Program-made: the position numbers and the translations under genes | From: JADLGL01 sp964611195 | Lineage (GTDB): Bacteria > Pseudomonadota > Alphaproteobacteria > Rhizobiales > Kaistiaceae | Assembly (NCBI GenBank): GCA_964611195.1 | Contig: CAZSXA010000003.1 | Coordinates: 1-37,644, forward strand | DNA length: 37,644 nucleotides | Direction of reading: 5' to 3' | Part shown: piece by piece, positions 1 through 8,433 of the stretch | Numbering within the stretch: the stretch's first letter is position 1 | Layout: each line of letters starts with the position of its first letter | Notes under the pieces: model-generated | The model's database searches: none | Seen by the model: the letters and a program-made list of their open reading frames with translations, nothing else | Told to the model about the DNA's origin: nothing

Positions 1-1521
1 GTCGAGCTTGTCGGCGAGCGCCACGGCGATAGCGACCGGATCGGTGGGCGCGGAATCGCCCGGTCCCTGCGGCCGGTAGTGATCCTCGATCGCCGCCGCC
101 ACCGCTTCATCCTCGCCCTGCGCGACGGCGTAGTAGCGGCCCATCAGCCCCTGCAGCTCGGGGAACTCGCCGACCATCTCGGTGGTGAGATCGGCCTTGG
201 CGAGGGTCGCGGCGCGCCTCACGCGACGCTTGAAGTTGCTGCGTTCCTGATTCAACTCCTCGGCGGAAAGCGTTTTGCCGGCAAAGAAATTCGGCTCCGC
301 CGACAGGAGGTCGGCGATCTCTTCGGCCAGCCTGACGATGCGCTCGACGCGTTCGCCCTGCGTGCCGAGCTTCTCGTGGAAGACGACACTGGTGGCGGCG
401 AGCTTCGCCATACGCTGGTCGAGCGGCTTCGCCAGATCGAGGCCGAGGCGCTCGGCGGCGGCGCGCATCGCTTCGCTCTCATGACCGGGCAGATTGCGCT
501 GGTCGGTCTCCCAGAAATGCCAGGCATCGGAGAGACGTGCGCGGATGACGCGCTCATTGCCGGCGACGATCTCGGCGCCGCCGTCGCTCGCCTCGATATT
601 GGCGACCACAACGAAGCGGTTGGCGAGGTTGCCGTCCTGGTCGCGCAGCACGAAGCATTTCTGGTTGGCGCGGATGGTCGCGCGGATCACCTCGGGCGGG
701 ATCTCGAGGAAGCTCTCGTCGAAGGTGCCGACGAGGACGACAGGCCATTCGTTGAGGCCGGCGACCTCCTCGACCAACGGCTCGTCCTCGACGAGCTTAA
801 GCCCGAGGGCGAAGGCGCGCTCCTCGGCATCGTGACGGATGATGTCCTTCCGCCGGTCGGCGTCGAGGACGACCTTCGCCTCCTCCAGCGCCGGCTGATA
901 GTCGTCGAACCGGCGGACGCGGAACGGCTTCGGCGCCATGAAGCGATGCCCTCTCGTGACATCGCCCGCCGTGACGCCGTCGACGGCGAAGTCGATGACG
1001 ACCGGGTCCTCGGTCTCCGGGCCGAAGGTCGCGACGATGGAATGGAGCGGGCGTACCCAGCGAAGGCTGCCGGGCTCCGCCGAGGCAGCGCCCCAGCGCA
1101 TCGATTTCGGCCAGGGGAAATCGCGGATGATCTTCGGCAGGGCTTCGGCAAGATACGCCTCCGCCGCCGTCCCCGGCTTCTCGATGATGGCGACGTAGAA
1201 GTCGCCCTTCTTCGGGTCGGATTTGACCTCGGCCTGGTCGGTCGACGACAGGCCGGCGCCGCGGAGGAAGCCGGCGATCGCCTTTTCGGGCGCGTCGGTG
1301 CGTGGGCCCTTCCGCTCCTCGCGGGTGTCGGGCGAGCGCGCCGGGACGCCGCTCACGGTGAGCGCCAACCGCCGCGGCGTGGCGAACGCTTTCGCGCCCT
1401 CATAGAGGAAGCCGGCCTCAACCAGCGCATCGGTGACGAGCCGGCGGAGGTCGTCGGCCGCACGCCGCTGCATACGGGCGGGTATCTCCTCTGAGAAGAG
1501 TTCGAGCAGAAGGTCAGGCAT
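1..1521 (-). CDS. glyS: Glycyl-tRNA synthetase beta subunit (3'-truncated by window edge)
   Basis: This is the beta subunit of the heterotetrameric bacterial glycyl-tRNA synthetase, which charges tRNA-Gly in the cytoplasm. The minus-strand frame is open from the ATG at 1521 to base 1, giving 507 codons with no stop, so the C-terminal part lies outside the window. The N-terminus reads MPDLLLELFSEEIPARMQ, which is the conserved opening of GlyS. A large plus-strand open frame across the same bases is an antisense shadow. The ATG overlaps the glyQ stop codon by one base (TGATG), so the two subunits are probably translationally coupled and made in equal amounts. Identification is firm; only the missing end is unknown. 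Confidence 0.96.
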   Translation of the reverse strand, partial: MPDLLLELFSEEIPARMQRRAADDLRRLVTDALVEAGFLYEGAKAFATPRRLALTVSGVPARSPDTREERKGPRTDAPEKAIAGFLRGAGLSSTDQAEVKSDPKKGDFYVAIIEKPGTAAEAYLAEALPKIIRDFPWPKSMRWGAASAEPGSLRWVRPLHSIVATFGPETEDPVVIDFAVDGVTAGDVTRGHRFMAPKPFRVRRFDDYQPALEEAKVVLDADRRKDIIRHDAEERAFALGLKLVEDEPLVEEVAGLNEWPVVLVGTFDESFLEIPPEVIRATIRANQKCFVLRDQDGNLANRFVVVANIEASDGGAEIVAGNERVIRARLSDAWHFWETDQRNLPGHESEAMRAAAERLGLDLAKPLDQRMAKLAATSVVFHEKLGTQGERVERIVRLAEEIADLLSAEPNFFAGKTLSAEELNQERSNFKRRVRRAATLAKADLTTEMVGEFPELQGLMGRYYAVAQGEDEAVAAAIEDHYRPQGPGDSAPTDPVAIAVALADKLD

Positions 1522-2435
1522 CAAACGGCGCCGCCGGCTTCCGTCGCGAGCCAGGCTTCGCCGCAGGCCTTGGCGAGCTCACGGACGCGGAGAATGTAGC
1601 TCTGCCGCTCGGTCACCGAGATGACGCCGCGGGCATCGAGCAGATTGAAGGCATGGCTCGCCTTGATGCACTGGTCATAGGCCGGCAGCGCCATAAGCTG
1701 ATGCTCGCCGTCGCGTCCGGCCTCGAGCAGCGCCAGGCATTCCTTCTCGGCATCCTTGAAGCGCTGGAACAAAAGCTCGACATCGGCATGCTCGAAATTG
1801 TGCCGCGAATACTCCTGCTCCGCCTGCAGGAAGACATCGCCATAGGTGACCTTGTCGGCGCCGTCGCGGCCGTTGAAGTTGAGGTCGTAGACGTTCTCGA
1901 CGCCTTGCACATACATCGCCAGCCGCTCGAGGCCGTAGGTCAGCTCGCCGGAGACAGGCGCACACTCCTGACCCGCCACCTGCTGGAAGTAGGTGAACTG
2001 CGAGACCTCCATGCCGTCGCACCAGCACTCCCAGCCAAGGCCCCAGGCGCCCAGCGTGGGGCTCTCCCAATCGTCCTCGACGAAGCGGATGTCATGAAGG
2101 TGGAGATCGATGCCGATCGCCTCGAGCGAGCGGAGATAGAGGTCCTGGAGGTCGCGCGGGCTCGGCTTCAGGATGACCTGGAACTGGTAGTAATGCTGCA
2201 GGCGGTTGGGGTTCTCGCCATAGCGGCCGTCGGTCGGGCGGCGCGAGGGCTGCACATAGGCTGCCTTCCACGGCTTCGGCCCGAGCGAGCGGAGCGTCGT
2301 CGCCGGATGAAACGTGCCGGCGCCCATCTCCATGTCGTAGGGCTGCAGGATCACGCAGCCCTCCTTCGCCCAGTAGGTCTGGAGCGTGAGGATCAGATCC
2401 TGAAACGACCGTTTAGGGTCGAGCGTCGACGACAT
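1521..2435 (-). CDS. glyQ: Glycyl-tRNA synthetase alpha subunit
   Basis: This 304-residue protein is the catalytic alpha subunit of glycyl-tRNA synthetase (class II), which forms glycyl-adenylate and works with GlyS. The early segment with GCVILQPYDMEMGAGTFHP and the later RRPTDGRYGENPNRLQHYYQ are hallmark GlyQ sequences, and the length is normal for the family. The ATG at 2435 gives the N-terminus expected from rhizobial homologues, although no strong Shine-Dalgarno sequence precedes it. The stop overlaps the glyS start by one base. A strong CTTGAC/CTAGCC promoter candidate lies 34-62 bases upstream (2469-2497), so glyQS can be transcribed separately from the small gene before it. Confidence 0.97.
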   Translation of the reverse strand: MSSTLDPKRSFQDLILTLQTYWAKEGCVILQPYDMEMGAGTFHPATTLRSLGPKPWKAAYVQPSRRPTDGRYGENPNRLQHYYQFQVILKPSPRDLQDLYLRSLEAIGIDLHLHDIRFVEDDWESPTLGAWGLGWECWCDGMEVSQFTYFQQVAGQECAPVSGELTYGLERLAMYVQGVENVYDLNFNGRDGADKVTYGDVFLQAEQEYSRHNFEHADVELLFQRFKDAEKECLALLEAGRDGEHQLMALPAYDQCIKASHAFNLLDARGVISVTERQSYILRVRELAKACGEAWLATEAGGAV

Positions 2436-2468
2436 CGGCTGGCCCGGCGGATTGTTGCGGTCCGCGCG

Positions 2469-2497
2469 GGCTAGCCGCGGGGTGCGCTTAGGTCAAG
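2469..2497 (-). promoter_or_regulatory. Promoter candidate for glyQS
   Basis: Read on the minus strand, CTTGAC (2497-2492) is followed by exactly 17 bases and then CTAGCC (2474-2469). This fits the CTTGAC-N17-CTATAT vegetative promoter described for Sinorhizobium and relatives, with a perfect -35 hexamer. Transcription would start near 2462, giving a leader of about 27 bases before glyQ. The -35 element overlaps the stop codon of the upstream 55-residue gene. It is inferred from sequence only. Confidence 0.65.
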
Positions 2498-2660
2498 AAC
2501 CGTCGCGCTCGCGGCTGCGATAGATGCCGGTCGACGGGTCGCGCTCAAGCGTCTTGGCGTCGCGCCGCGTGACCTCGGTTCCAGTACCGCTTGAGGTCAG
2601 CCCGCGCCACACTAGCCAGCCGATGACCGCCAGCGCGGCCAAAATCAGAAGATTGCCCAT
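2493..2660 (-). CDS. Small single-pass membrane protein, 55 aa, function unknown
   Basis: This short frame encodes 55 residues. It begins MGNLLILAALAVIGWLVWRG, a single hydrophobic segment at about residues 3-19. A polar, charged tail follows that ends in LERDPSTGIYRSRERDGS. The hydrophobic helix plus a tail with a DPxTGxYR-like motif resembles small proteins I recall between S49 peptidase and glyQ genes in Rhizobiales, though I cannot confirm that here. The ATG at 2660 lies 7 bases after the S49 peptidase stop, so the two are probably co-transcribed. The stop codon overlaps the -35 box of the glyQS promoter. No function can be assigned. The tail would be cytoplasmic if the N-terminus faces out. 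Confidence 0.7.
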   Translation of the reverse strand: MGNLLILAALAVIGWLVWRGLTSSGTGTEVTRRDAKTLERDPSTGIYRSRERDGS

Positions 2661-2667
2661 GATCCAC

Positions 2668-3501
2668 CTATAACCCGAAGCGCTTCCATTGCGCTTGCTC
2701 CTCCAACGTGTCGATCGCGGCGGCCGCTACCTCCGGCCCGATGGCGGCGTGCCGTGCACCCACCCAACGCTGCATCAGGCTCCTGCGCTCAGCCAGTACG
2801 CGAAAACGAACCTTCTTGCCGAAGCGCTCGCGCATGAACGAGCGAAGGTCGCCGAGATGGTCGACGAGACCGTATGCCTTGGCCTTCGCCCCGGTCCAGA
2901 AGGCGCCCGTAAAAAGGTCCTCGTTCTCGGCGAGGCCCGGCCGCCGATCCTTCACCATCGCGATGAAGTTGTCGTGAATCTCGGCCTGAAGCGCCTTGAG
3001 ATGCTCGACGTCCTCGGCCTTCTCCGGCTGGAAGGGATCGAGCATCGCCTTCTGGGTACCGGAGGTATAGATGCGGCGGTCGATTCCGATCTTCTGCATG
3101 AGGTCGGTGAAGCCGAAGCCGGCGCTGACGACGCCGATCGAACCGACGATCGAGTTGGGGTCTGCGATGATCTCGTCGCCGGCAAGGGCGATCATGTAAC
3201 CGCCCGACGCCGCCAGATCCTCGACGAAGACGTAGACCGGCTTCTTCTTCTCGGCCGAGAGAGCGCGAATGCGCTCGAAGATCAGCCGGGACTGCACGGG
3301 CGCGCCGCCCGGCGAGTTGACGGCGATCGCGACCGCAGGGGCGGATTTGGTTTCGAAGGCCTTGGAGAGGCGGCGGCTTACCGACTGAAGCGTCATGCCG
3401 GAGCGCGGCCCGCCATCGGAGCCGATGAATCCGGTAAGGCGCACCACGGGCACGACCGGATCGCGCCGCCAGATGCGGCGGAGGCGGTCGATGACGCTCA
3501 T
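2668..3501 (-). CDS. S49 family serine peptidase (SppA/SohB-like)
   Basis: This 277-residue protein belongs to peptidase family S49, a Ser/Lys-dyad family that includes signal peptide peptidase SppA and SohB. The nucleophile is seen in AASGGYMIALAGDE (Ser99) and the general-base lysine in YTSGTQKAMLDPF (Lys151). PNSIVGSIGVVSA is also typical. The length is that of the single-domain form; E. coli SppA is a tandem form about twice as long. I see no N-terminal membrane helix, so it may be cytoplasmic or peripheral. The ATG at 3501 has a good Shine-Dalgarno sequence (GGAAGG, 7 bases away); a longer in-frame extension to 3693 lacks family sequence and was rejected. Substrates are unknown. Confidence 0.9.
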   Translation of the reverse strand: MSVIDRLRRIWRRDPVVPVVRLTGFIGSDGGPRSGMTLQSVSRRLSKAFETKSAPAVAIAVNSPGGAPVQSRLIFERIRALSAEKKKPVYVFVEDLAASGGYMIALAGDEIIADPNSIVGSIGVVSAGFGFTDLMQKIGIDRRIYTSGTQKAMLDPFQPEKAEDVEHLKALQAEIHDNFIAMVKDRRPGLAENEDLFTGAFWTGAKAKAYGLVDHLGDLRSFMRERFGKKVRFRVLAERRSLMQRWVGARHAAIGPEVAAAAIDTLEEQAQWKRFGL

Positions 3502-3547
3502 GAACGGGCCTTCCCAGCCATATCGCACGTGAAGATGGGGGCTCGAC

Positions 3548-4351
3548 CTAGCCTTGCCAAGTCTCATGAATGTCGGCCAGCCCCGCTCCGTTGCGCAGGA
3601 TCGCCTCCAATGGGGGAGCGAATTGCGAGCCCGTGGGGCCATGCAGGACGAGGCCGGGGAGAAGCTTGAGCGGGCCGGCCAGTCCCTTCGCACCGCGGAG
3701 AATCACACGCTCGGCCGGAAGGGCAGGTCGGGGATGGATCGGCAAAACGGCAAGGTCCCCGAAACGCCCCTCCGCGGCTCTTAAGAGCTCCGGAAGCGTT
3801 GAAGCGCGGGCGATTAGGATGAGCGTACCGCCGGGCCCGAGCAGCCATGCCGCAGCGCGAAGCCAGGCTTCGAACCCGCCCTCCAGGACATGCGCCCGGC
3901 GCCGGCCCGTTTCGGGCGACGCGGTGCCGCTGCCGGCGAGATCGAAGGGCGGGTTGGTGACGACGATATCCGCCGCCTCACGCGCCAGGCCGGCCGCGAG
4001 GCGATCGCGCTCTGGCGCCGTCACATCGACGACGGCAGTCACGACCCGGCCGTGGATCCCGGCATTTGCCGGCAGAGCCAGTGCCCGCTCGGCCAAGGCC
4101 GCAAGTTCGGCCTCGCGCTCGGCGAGGACGACGCGGAGGGCCGGCGAGCGGGCAGCGGCGCACAGGCCGGCAACGCCGACGCCGGCGCCGAGGTCGATCA
4201 GGGTTCCGGCCGCATCGGACGAAACCGAGGCACCAAGCAGGACGGCTTCCAGTCCGGACCGGTGATGGCCACGGCCGGGCTGAACGGCCTCGACTCGGCC
4301 GCCGAGAAAGCGGTCGATGGTGACCTCGCCGACCTCGGCCGTTGCGTCCAC
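3548..4351 (-). CDS. TrmN6-like SAM-dependent methyltransferase
   Basis: This is a class I methyltransferase of 267 residues, related to tRNA1(Val) adenine-37 N6-methyltransferase (TrmN6/YfiC, COG4123). Motif I is LIDLGAGVGVAGL (residues 51-63). The N6-adenine-type catalytic motif NPPF is at 133-136 in DIVVTNPPFD. An early LGGRVEAVQPGRGHHRSG segment is typical of the family, where it precedes motif I. The start is GTG at 4351, 5 bases after the stop of the DUF2007 gene, suggesting one transcript. The adenine target is inferred from the NPPF motif; whether the substrate is tRNA-Val, another RNA or a protein cannot be told from sequence. Confidence 0.85.
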   Translation of the reverse strand: MDATAEVGEVTIDRFLGGRVEAVQPGRGHHRSGLEAVLLGASVSSDAAGTLIDLGAGVGVAGLCAAARSPALRVVLAEREAELAALAERALALPANAGIHGRVVTAVVDVTAPERDRLAAGLAREAADIVVTNPPFDLAGSGTASPETGRRRAHVLEGGFEAWLRAAAWLLGPGGTLILIARASTLPELLRAAEGRFGDLAVLPIHPRPALPAERVILRGAKGLAGPLKLLPGLVLHGPTGSQFAPPLEAILRNGAGLADIHETWQG

Positions 4352-4356
4352 CGGCG

Positions 4357-4584
4357 TCAGCTCGAGGGGCGCAGCTCTTCGGCCACGCCGGCATCGCGGA
4401 GCACCTGTCGGGCGCGCGCCGCCTCAGCCTCCGGCACCATGAGCCGCCGGGTCAGGACGCCAATCGAACCCTCGAGGACGCTCATGTTCTGGTCGAAGAT
4501 GTGGACTTGGAACCCGGCTTCCTTGAGGATTGCCTCCGCAAAGGAAAGCAATACCGGATCGTTGGTCCGCAGCAGCTCTTCCAT
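4357..4584 (-). CDS. DUF2007 family small protein
   Basis: This 75-residue protein matches the DUF2007 family, annotated in databases as putative signal-transducing protein. The pattern EELLRTNDPVLLSFAEAILK, then a predicted beta strand (FQVHIFDQ) and a C-terminal helix, is characteristic. Members are small alpha/beta domains of unproven function that look like a PII-type or ACT-type fold. The ATG at 4584 is chosen because GGAGG lies 6 bases upstream; a TTG one codon earlier would be too close. It is the first gene of a minus-strand run that continues into the methyltransferase 5 bases later. Confidence 0.85.
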   Translation of the reverse strand: MEELLRTNDPVLLSFAEAILKEAGFQVHIFDQNMSVLEGSIGVLTRRLMVPEAEAARARQVLRDAGVAEELRPSS

Positions 4585-4644
4585 CAACGTCCTCCGAGGC
4601 TTCCGGCGCTCGCCGATGCGCGGCGATGTTACTCGGCCCGGCCG

Positions 4645-4673
4645 CTTGTTCGTCTATCTTTGCTTGCCTATTG
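4645..4673 (+). promoter_or_regulatory. Promoter candidate for the polyprenyl synthase gene
   Basis: CTTGTT (4645-4650), 17 bases, then CTATTG (4668-4673) matches the rhizobial CTTGAC-N17-CTATAT layout at 4 of 6 positions in each hexamer. Transcription would start near 4680, about 24 bases before the TTG start codon, leaving room for the AGGGG ribosome site at 4692-4696. It lies in the 119-base divergent gap (4585-4703) between the DUF2007 gene and this operon. I see nothing else in that gap. Confidence 0.4.
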
Positions 4674-4703
4674 TCCGGCCTCTTTGGCCAAAGGGGATAG
4701 ACG

Positions 4704-5720
4704 TTGGGTGTTGTAGTTGCCCTCGAGGATGGCAAGCGCTCCGGTCCGGGTATCGAGCCGTTGGCCGCGCTTGTCAAAGACGATCTCGATCGCGTCAACC
4801 AGCTGATCGTCAACAAGGCCGGCTCCGATGTGACGATGATCCCGGAGGTCGCGAACCATCTGATCTCGTCGGGCGGCAAGCGTCTTCGTCCGATGCTGAC
4901 GCTCGCCGCGGCGCGGATGTGCGGCTATGGCGGCGACGGCCATATCCGCCTCGCCGCCAGCGTCGAGTTCATGCACACGGCGACGCTCCTCCATGACGAC
5001 GTCGTCGACGACAGCACCATGCGGCGCGGCAAGCCCGCGGCACGGATGGTCTGGGGCAATCCGGCCAGCGTCCTCGTCGGCGACTTCCTGCTTGGCCAGG
5101 CGTTCCGCATGATGGTCGAGGTCGGATCGATGAAGGCGCTCGCCATTCTCTCCGACGCGGCTGCGGTGATCGCCGAAGGCGAGGTTCGCCAGCTCGCGGC
5201 GGCAAAGAATCTGGCCACCACCGAGGACGAGTACCTTTATGTCGTCTTCGCCAAGACGGCCTCGCTGTTCGCCGCATCGGCGGAAATCGGCCCGGTCCTC
5301 GGCGGGCGGGATCATGGCGAGCAGGCGGCCTTCAAATCCTACGGCTCCAATCTCGGGCTCGTCTTCCAGCTGATCGACGACGTGCTCGACTATGGCGGCA
5401 ACTCCGCCGACCTCGGCAAGGCCGTCGGCGACGACCTCCGCGAGGGCAAGATCACGCTGCCGCTGGTGCTCGCCTATCGCCGCGGCACGGACGACGACCG
5501 CGCGTTCTGGCGCGATGTTGTGGCGCGCGAGGATCTCGCCGAGGGCGATCTGGAACACGCGATCGGGCTGATGGACCGCTACCGCGCACTCGACGATACG
5601 GTCGACCGCGCGCGCCATTTCGGCGCCGTCGCGCGCGATGCGCTGGCGCCTTTTCCCGCTTCGGAGTTCAAATCTGCGCTACTCGACGTCGTTGCCTTCT
5701 GTATTGAACGGGCAAGCTGA
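4704..5720 (+). CDS. ispB: Long-chain polyprenyl diphosphate synthase
   Basis: This 338-residue trans-prenyltransferase elongates farnesyl diphosphate with isopentenyl diphosphate to make the ubiquinone side chain (octaprenyl or decaprenyl). Both aspartate-rich motifs are present: the first in LLHDDVVDD (Asp98, Asp99, Asp102) and the second in LIDDVLDY (Asp225, Asp226, Asp229). GGKRLRP at residues 57-63 is the usual isopentenyl diphosphate-binding site. The start is TTG at 4704 with AGGGG upstream, and the N-terminus aligns with rhizobial homologues. In Hyphomicrobiales the product is often the C50 chain, so octaprenyl versus decaprenyl specificity is open. It begins a plus-strand run with the TPR gene and ispE, which feeds the same pathway. 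Confidence 0.92.
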   Translation: MGVVVALEDGKRSGPGIEPLAALVKDDLDRVNQLIVNKAGSDVTMIPEVANHLISSGGKRLRPMLTLAAARMCGYGGDGHIRLAASVEFMHTATLLHDDVVDDSTMRRGKPAARMVWGNPASVLVGDFLLGQAFRMMVEVGSMKALAILSDAAAVIAEGEVRQLAAAKNLATTEDEYLYVVFAKTASLFAASAEIGPVLGGRDHGEQAAFKSYGSNLGLVFQLIDDVLDYGGNSADLGKAVGDDLREGKITLPLVLAYRRGTDDDRAFWRDVVAREDLAEGDLEHAIGLMDRYRALDDTVDRARHFGAVARDALAPFPASEFKSALLDVVAFCIERAS

Positions 5721-5793
5721 CCGAGGCGGTTGCGGCCATTCGGCAAAACCGACATCTTCCCTCCTCCGCGCGCCGACGTTTTTGAGAGGGATC

Positions 5794-7503
5794 ATGCGCT
5801 TTCGCCTTCCGTCCAGATTTGCCCGGGCCGCCATCGCCGGCCCCGCAATCGGCGTGATGCTGGCCGCAGGCCCCGCGACGGCACAGATCACGGACCTTTC
5901 GCAGAGCACCGCCGGCGCTTATCTGGCGGCGCGCGCCGCTGAGGTCCGCTACGATCTCGACGTGGCCGCGGCCTTCTATCAGGAGGTCTATGAACGCGAC
6001 CCGGGCAATATCCCGCTCGCGGTGCAGGTGATGTCGCTTTGGGTGGAATCCGGGATCGTCGAGCAAGCCGTCCCGCTCGCCGAGAGCGTCATTGCCGCCG
6101 ATCCGGGCTATGAGCCGGCTCGATTGGTGCTGGCGGCGGACGCGATCCACGAAGGCGAGTTCGACCTTGCCTCGCGTAACATCGCGGCTATTGCCGGCAA
6201 TGATTTCTCCGATCTGACGACGGCGCTTCTCGAAGCATGGTCGGCCGTTGGGCGGGGCGAGATTGGCGCCGCCATTGCCGGGCTCGAAGGCGGCGGGCTC
6301 CTCCATAGCTTCCACGCCGCACTTATCGCCGATCTCGACGGCCGCAGCGATGAAGCGCTGGAGTTCATGGCCGACGTCTATGATCCCGGTCAGACCCAAC
6401 GCGTCGTAGAGGGCTATGCAAGGGTGCTCGCCCGCGCCGGGCGCACCGTCGAAGCCGAGGATGTCGTCACCAATTTCCTTGCCGACGTGCCCGCTCACCC
6501 GCGCCTGAGCGCGCTCCTTGAAGAGCTGCAGTCCGGAGCGGAGATCGCGCCGATGGTCGGCAACGCCACCGAAGGCGCGGCAGAGGTCTTCTACGGCCTC
6601 GCATCTTCGCTGGTGGCCGCCGACGGGTTCCAGGCGGCAATCAACTACCTGCAGCTTTCGCGCTATCTGGGGCAGTCGGGCGCACTGGCGGACATCCTTC
6701 TCGGCCAGCTCCTGCAATCACAGGGACGCCACACCGAGGCCGTTGCGGTGTTGGACTCCGTCGAGGACGAGGCCCCGTTCGCCACCACGGCGGCCATCGC
6801 CGCTTCGGTCAGCGACGCCAGCCGCGGCCGCGCGGACGATGCGGTCGCCCGCCTCGTCCCGGTGGTCGAAGCCGATCCGCAGAACGTTACGGCGGTCGAT
6901 ACGCTCGCCAGCATCTACCGCAGCGAGAGCCGCTGGCAGGACGCCGTCGACGTCCTGTCGGTGACGATCGACGTGCTGCCGTCATTCGACGGGTCGCACT
7001 GGCGGCTCTTCTACTCCCGTGGCGTCGCGTTCGAGCGGATGGGCGAGTGGCCCGATGCCGAGCGCGACTTCGAGCGCGCCCTGGTGCTTTCCCCCAGCGA
7101 AGCCGACGTGCTCAACTATCTGGGCTATTCTTGGCTCGAACAGGGCGTCAACTTCACCGAGGCCTTCGACATGATCGAGAGGGCGGTCGAGCAGCGGCCG
7201 GAGGCCGGCCACATCGTCGATAGCCTCGGCTGGGCCTACTACAAGCTCGGCAACTATCAGGCGGCGGTGGCCACGCTCGAGCGTGCCGTCGAGCTGATGC
7301 CGCACCAGCCCGACATCCAGGAGCATCTCGGCGACGCGTTGTGGCGCGCCGGACGGCGGCTCGAGGCGATGTTCCAGTGGCGCCATGCGCTCGCCTACGA
7401 CCCGCGGGAAGAGGTTATCGAACGCCTTCAGGACAAGCTTAAGAACGGCCTGCCCGACCTTGCCGACGACGTTCCGGCCGAGGGCATCATGGAGATCGAC
7501 TGA
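5794..7503 (+). CDS. Secreted tetratricopeptide-repeat protein
   Basis: This 569-residue protein begins with a signal peptide (RAAIAGPAIGVMLAAGPATA, cleavage near residue 30) and is otherwise made of helical repeats. Clear TPR units lie in the C-terminal third, for example around GVAFERMGEWPDAERDFERA, YLGYSWLEQGVNFTEAFDMI and SLGWAYYKLGNYQAAVATLE. TPR proteins are scaffolds for protein complexes, here probably in the periplasm or at the outer membrane. The ATG at 5794 is preferred over an in-frame extension to 5638, because that extension overlaps ispB and destroys the signal peptide. GAGAGGG lies just upstream. The stop is 5 bases before ispE. The partner is unknown; such a gene commonly precedes ispE in Hyphomicrobiales. 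Confidence 0.88.
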   Translation: MRFRLPSRFARAAIAGPAIGVMLAAGPATAQITDLSQSTAGAYLAARAAEVRYDLDVAAAFYQEVYERDPGNIPLAVQVMSLWVESGIVEQAVPLAESVIAADPGYEPARLVLAADAIHEGEFDLASRNIAAIAGNDFSDLTTALLEAWSAVGRGEIGAAIAGLEGGGLLHSFHAALIADLDGRSDEALEFMADVYDPGQTQRVVEGYARVLARAGRTVEAEDVVTNFLADVPAHPRLSALLEELQSGAEIAPMVGNATEGAAEVFYGLASSLVAADGFQAAINYLQLSRYLGQSGALADILLGQLLQSQGRHTEAVAVLDSVEDEAPFATTAAIAASVSDASRGRADDAVARLVPVVEADPQNVTAVDTLASIYRSESRWQDAVDVLSVTIDVLPSFDGSHWRLFYSRGVAFERMGEWPDAERDFERALVLSPSEADVLNYLGYSWLEQGVNFTEAFDMIERAVEQRPEAGHIVDSLGWAYYKLGNYQAAVATLERAVELMPHQPDIQEHLGDALWRAGRRLEAMFQWRHALAYDPREEVIERLQDKLKNGLPDLADDVPAEGIMEID

Positions 7504-7508
7504 GGCAG

Positions 7509-8390
7509 ATGGGACCGGCTTCGGGAGCAGAGTTTGCGCCCGCCAAGATCAATCTCTGCCTCCATGTCGTCGGTTGCCGGGACGACGGCTTCCATGAACT
7601 GGATACGCTCGCGGTCTTCGTCGATCTCGGCGACGAGGTTGCCATCGATCCGGACGGGGCTCCCGGTTCGCTGATCATCGCCGGTCCGTTCGCGGAACAT
7701 CTCGCGCTCGAGACGAGCGGCAGCAATCTGATCGACAAGGCCGCCGCCGCGATCGAAAGGCTGTCCGGGCAGCCGCCACCTCCGCTTCGTCTCACCAAGG
7801 CCCTTCCGGTCGCGTCCGGGCTCGGCGGCGGATCGGCCGATGCTGCCGCGACGCTGCGGCTGCTCGACCGCGTCAACTCGCTCGGCCTTGCTGACGAACG
7901 CCTCGCCGAAATCGGAGCGTCGATCGGCGCCGACGTTCCGATGTGCGTCCATTCCCGACCGCTCCGCGCCCGCGGCCGCGGCGAAGCGATCGAGCCGATT
8001 GCATCGTTTCCGACGCTGCCGCTGGTCCTCGTCAATCCGGGCGTCGCGGTCGAGACTCGCGCCGTCTTCGCCGGCATTGCCGCGCCCTATGACGATCCGC
8101 TCCCCGACTTTCCCCCGGCCTTCGAATCGATCGATGCGGTCGTGGACTGGCTGAAACGGACCCGAAACGCGCTGCAATCGGCGGCGATCAACTTGGCCCC
8201 GGCGATCGAAGAGGTCCTGGCATCGCTGGACGCTCAGCCCGGCGCCCTGCTGACGCGAATGAGCGGATCGGGTGCCACGTGCTTCGCTATCTTCGAGGAC
8301 GCCGACCCGGCGGCGGCGGCGGCTGCCGAAATCGCGGAGAACAGGCCCAATTGGTGGACCAGGGCGACGGTCGCTGCCGCCGCCGGCTGA
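7509..8390 (+). CDS. ispE: 4-diphosphocytidyl-2-C-methyl-D-erythritol kinase
   Basis: This 293-residue GHMP-family kinase phosphorylates the 2-hydroxyl of CDP-methylerythritol in the MEP isoprenoid pathway. The nucleotide-binding motif is PVASGLGGGSADAAA (residues 100-114). The catalytic lysine and aspartate are in APAKINLCLHV (Lys13) and GADVPMC (near residue 142). The third GHMP motif is MSGSGATCFAIF. The length is normal. It starts 5 bases after the TPR gene and is probably part of the ispB operon. The later MEP gene ispH is also in this window, at 29346, but in a different operon. Confidence 0.95.
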   Translation: MGPASGAEFAPAKINLCLHVVGCRDDGFHELDTLAVFVDLGDEVAIDPDGAPGSLIIAGPFAEHLALETSGSNLIDKAAAAIERLSGQPPPPLRLTKALPVASGLGGGSADAAATLRLLDRVNSLGLADERLAEIGASIGADVPMCVHSRPLRARGRGEAIEPIASFPTLPLVLVNPGVAVETRAVFAGIAAPYDDPLPDFPPAFESIDAVVDWLKRTRNALQSAAINLAPAIEEVLASLDAQPGALLTRMSGSGATCFAIFEDADPAAAAAAEIAENRPNWWTRATVAAAAG

Positions 8391-8398
8391 TCTTTGTT

Positions 8399-8427
8399 CT
8401 TGATTTGTTCCTGCCACGCGTTAGGGT
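8399..8427 (+). promoter_or_regulatory. Promoter candidate for the radical SAM gene (possibly leaderless)
   Basis: CTTGAT (8399-8404), 17 bases, then TAGGGT (8422-8427) lies directly before the ATG at 8434. With a start site about 7 bases after the -10 box, the transcript would begin at or next to the start codon. AGGGTG could instead serve as a weak ribosome site on a transcript begun further upstream, so this is uncertain. Confidence 0.35.
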
Positions 8428-8433
8428 GCGGAC

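Noticed and set aside
79..1494. Plus-strand open frame of 471 codons
   Set aside because: It is the antisense of glyS, whose minus-strand reading has clear family sequence. Long antisense frames are expected in GC-rich DNA.
1653..2474. Plus-strand open frame opposite glyQ
   Set aside because: Antisense shadow; the minus strand encodes an unmistakable GlyQ.
2689..3669. Plus-strand open frame of 326 codons
   Set aside because: Antisense of the S49 peptidase gene, rich in Arg, Glu and Gly, with no recognisable motif.
5638..5793. Upstream in-frame extension of the TPR protein
   Set aside because: It overlaps the end of ispB and would hide the clear signal peptide that starts at 5794.
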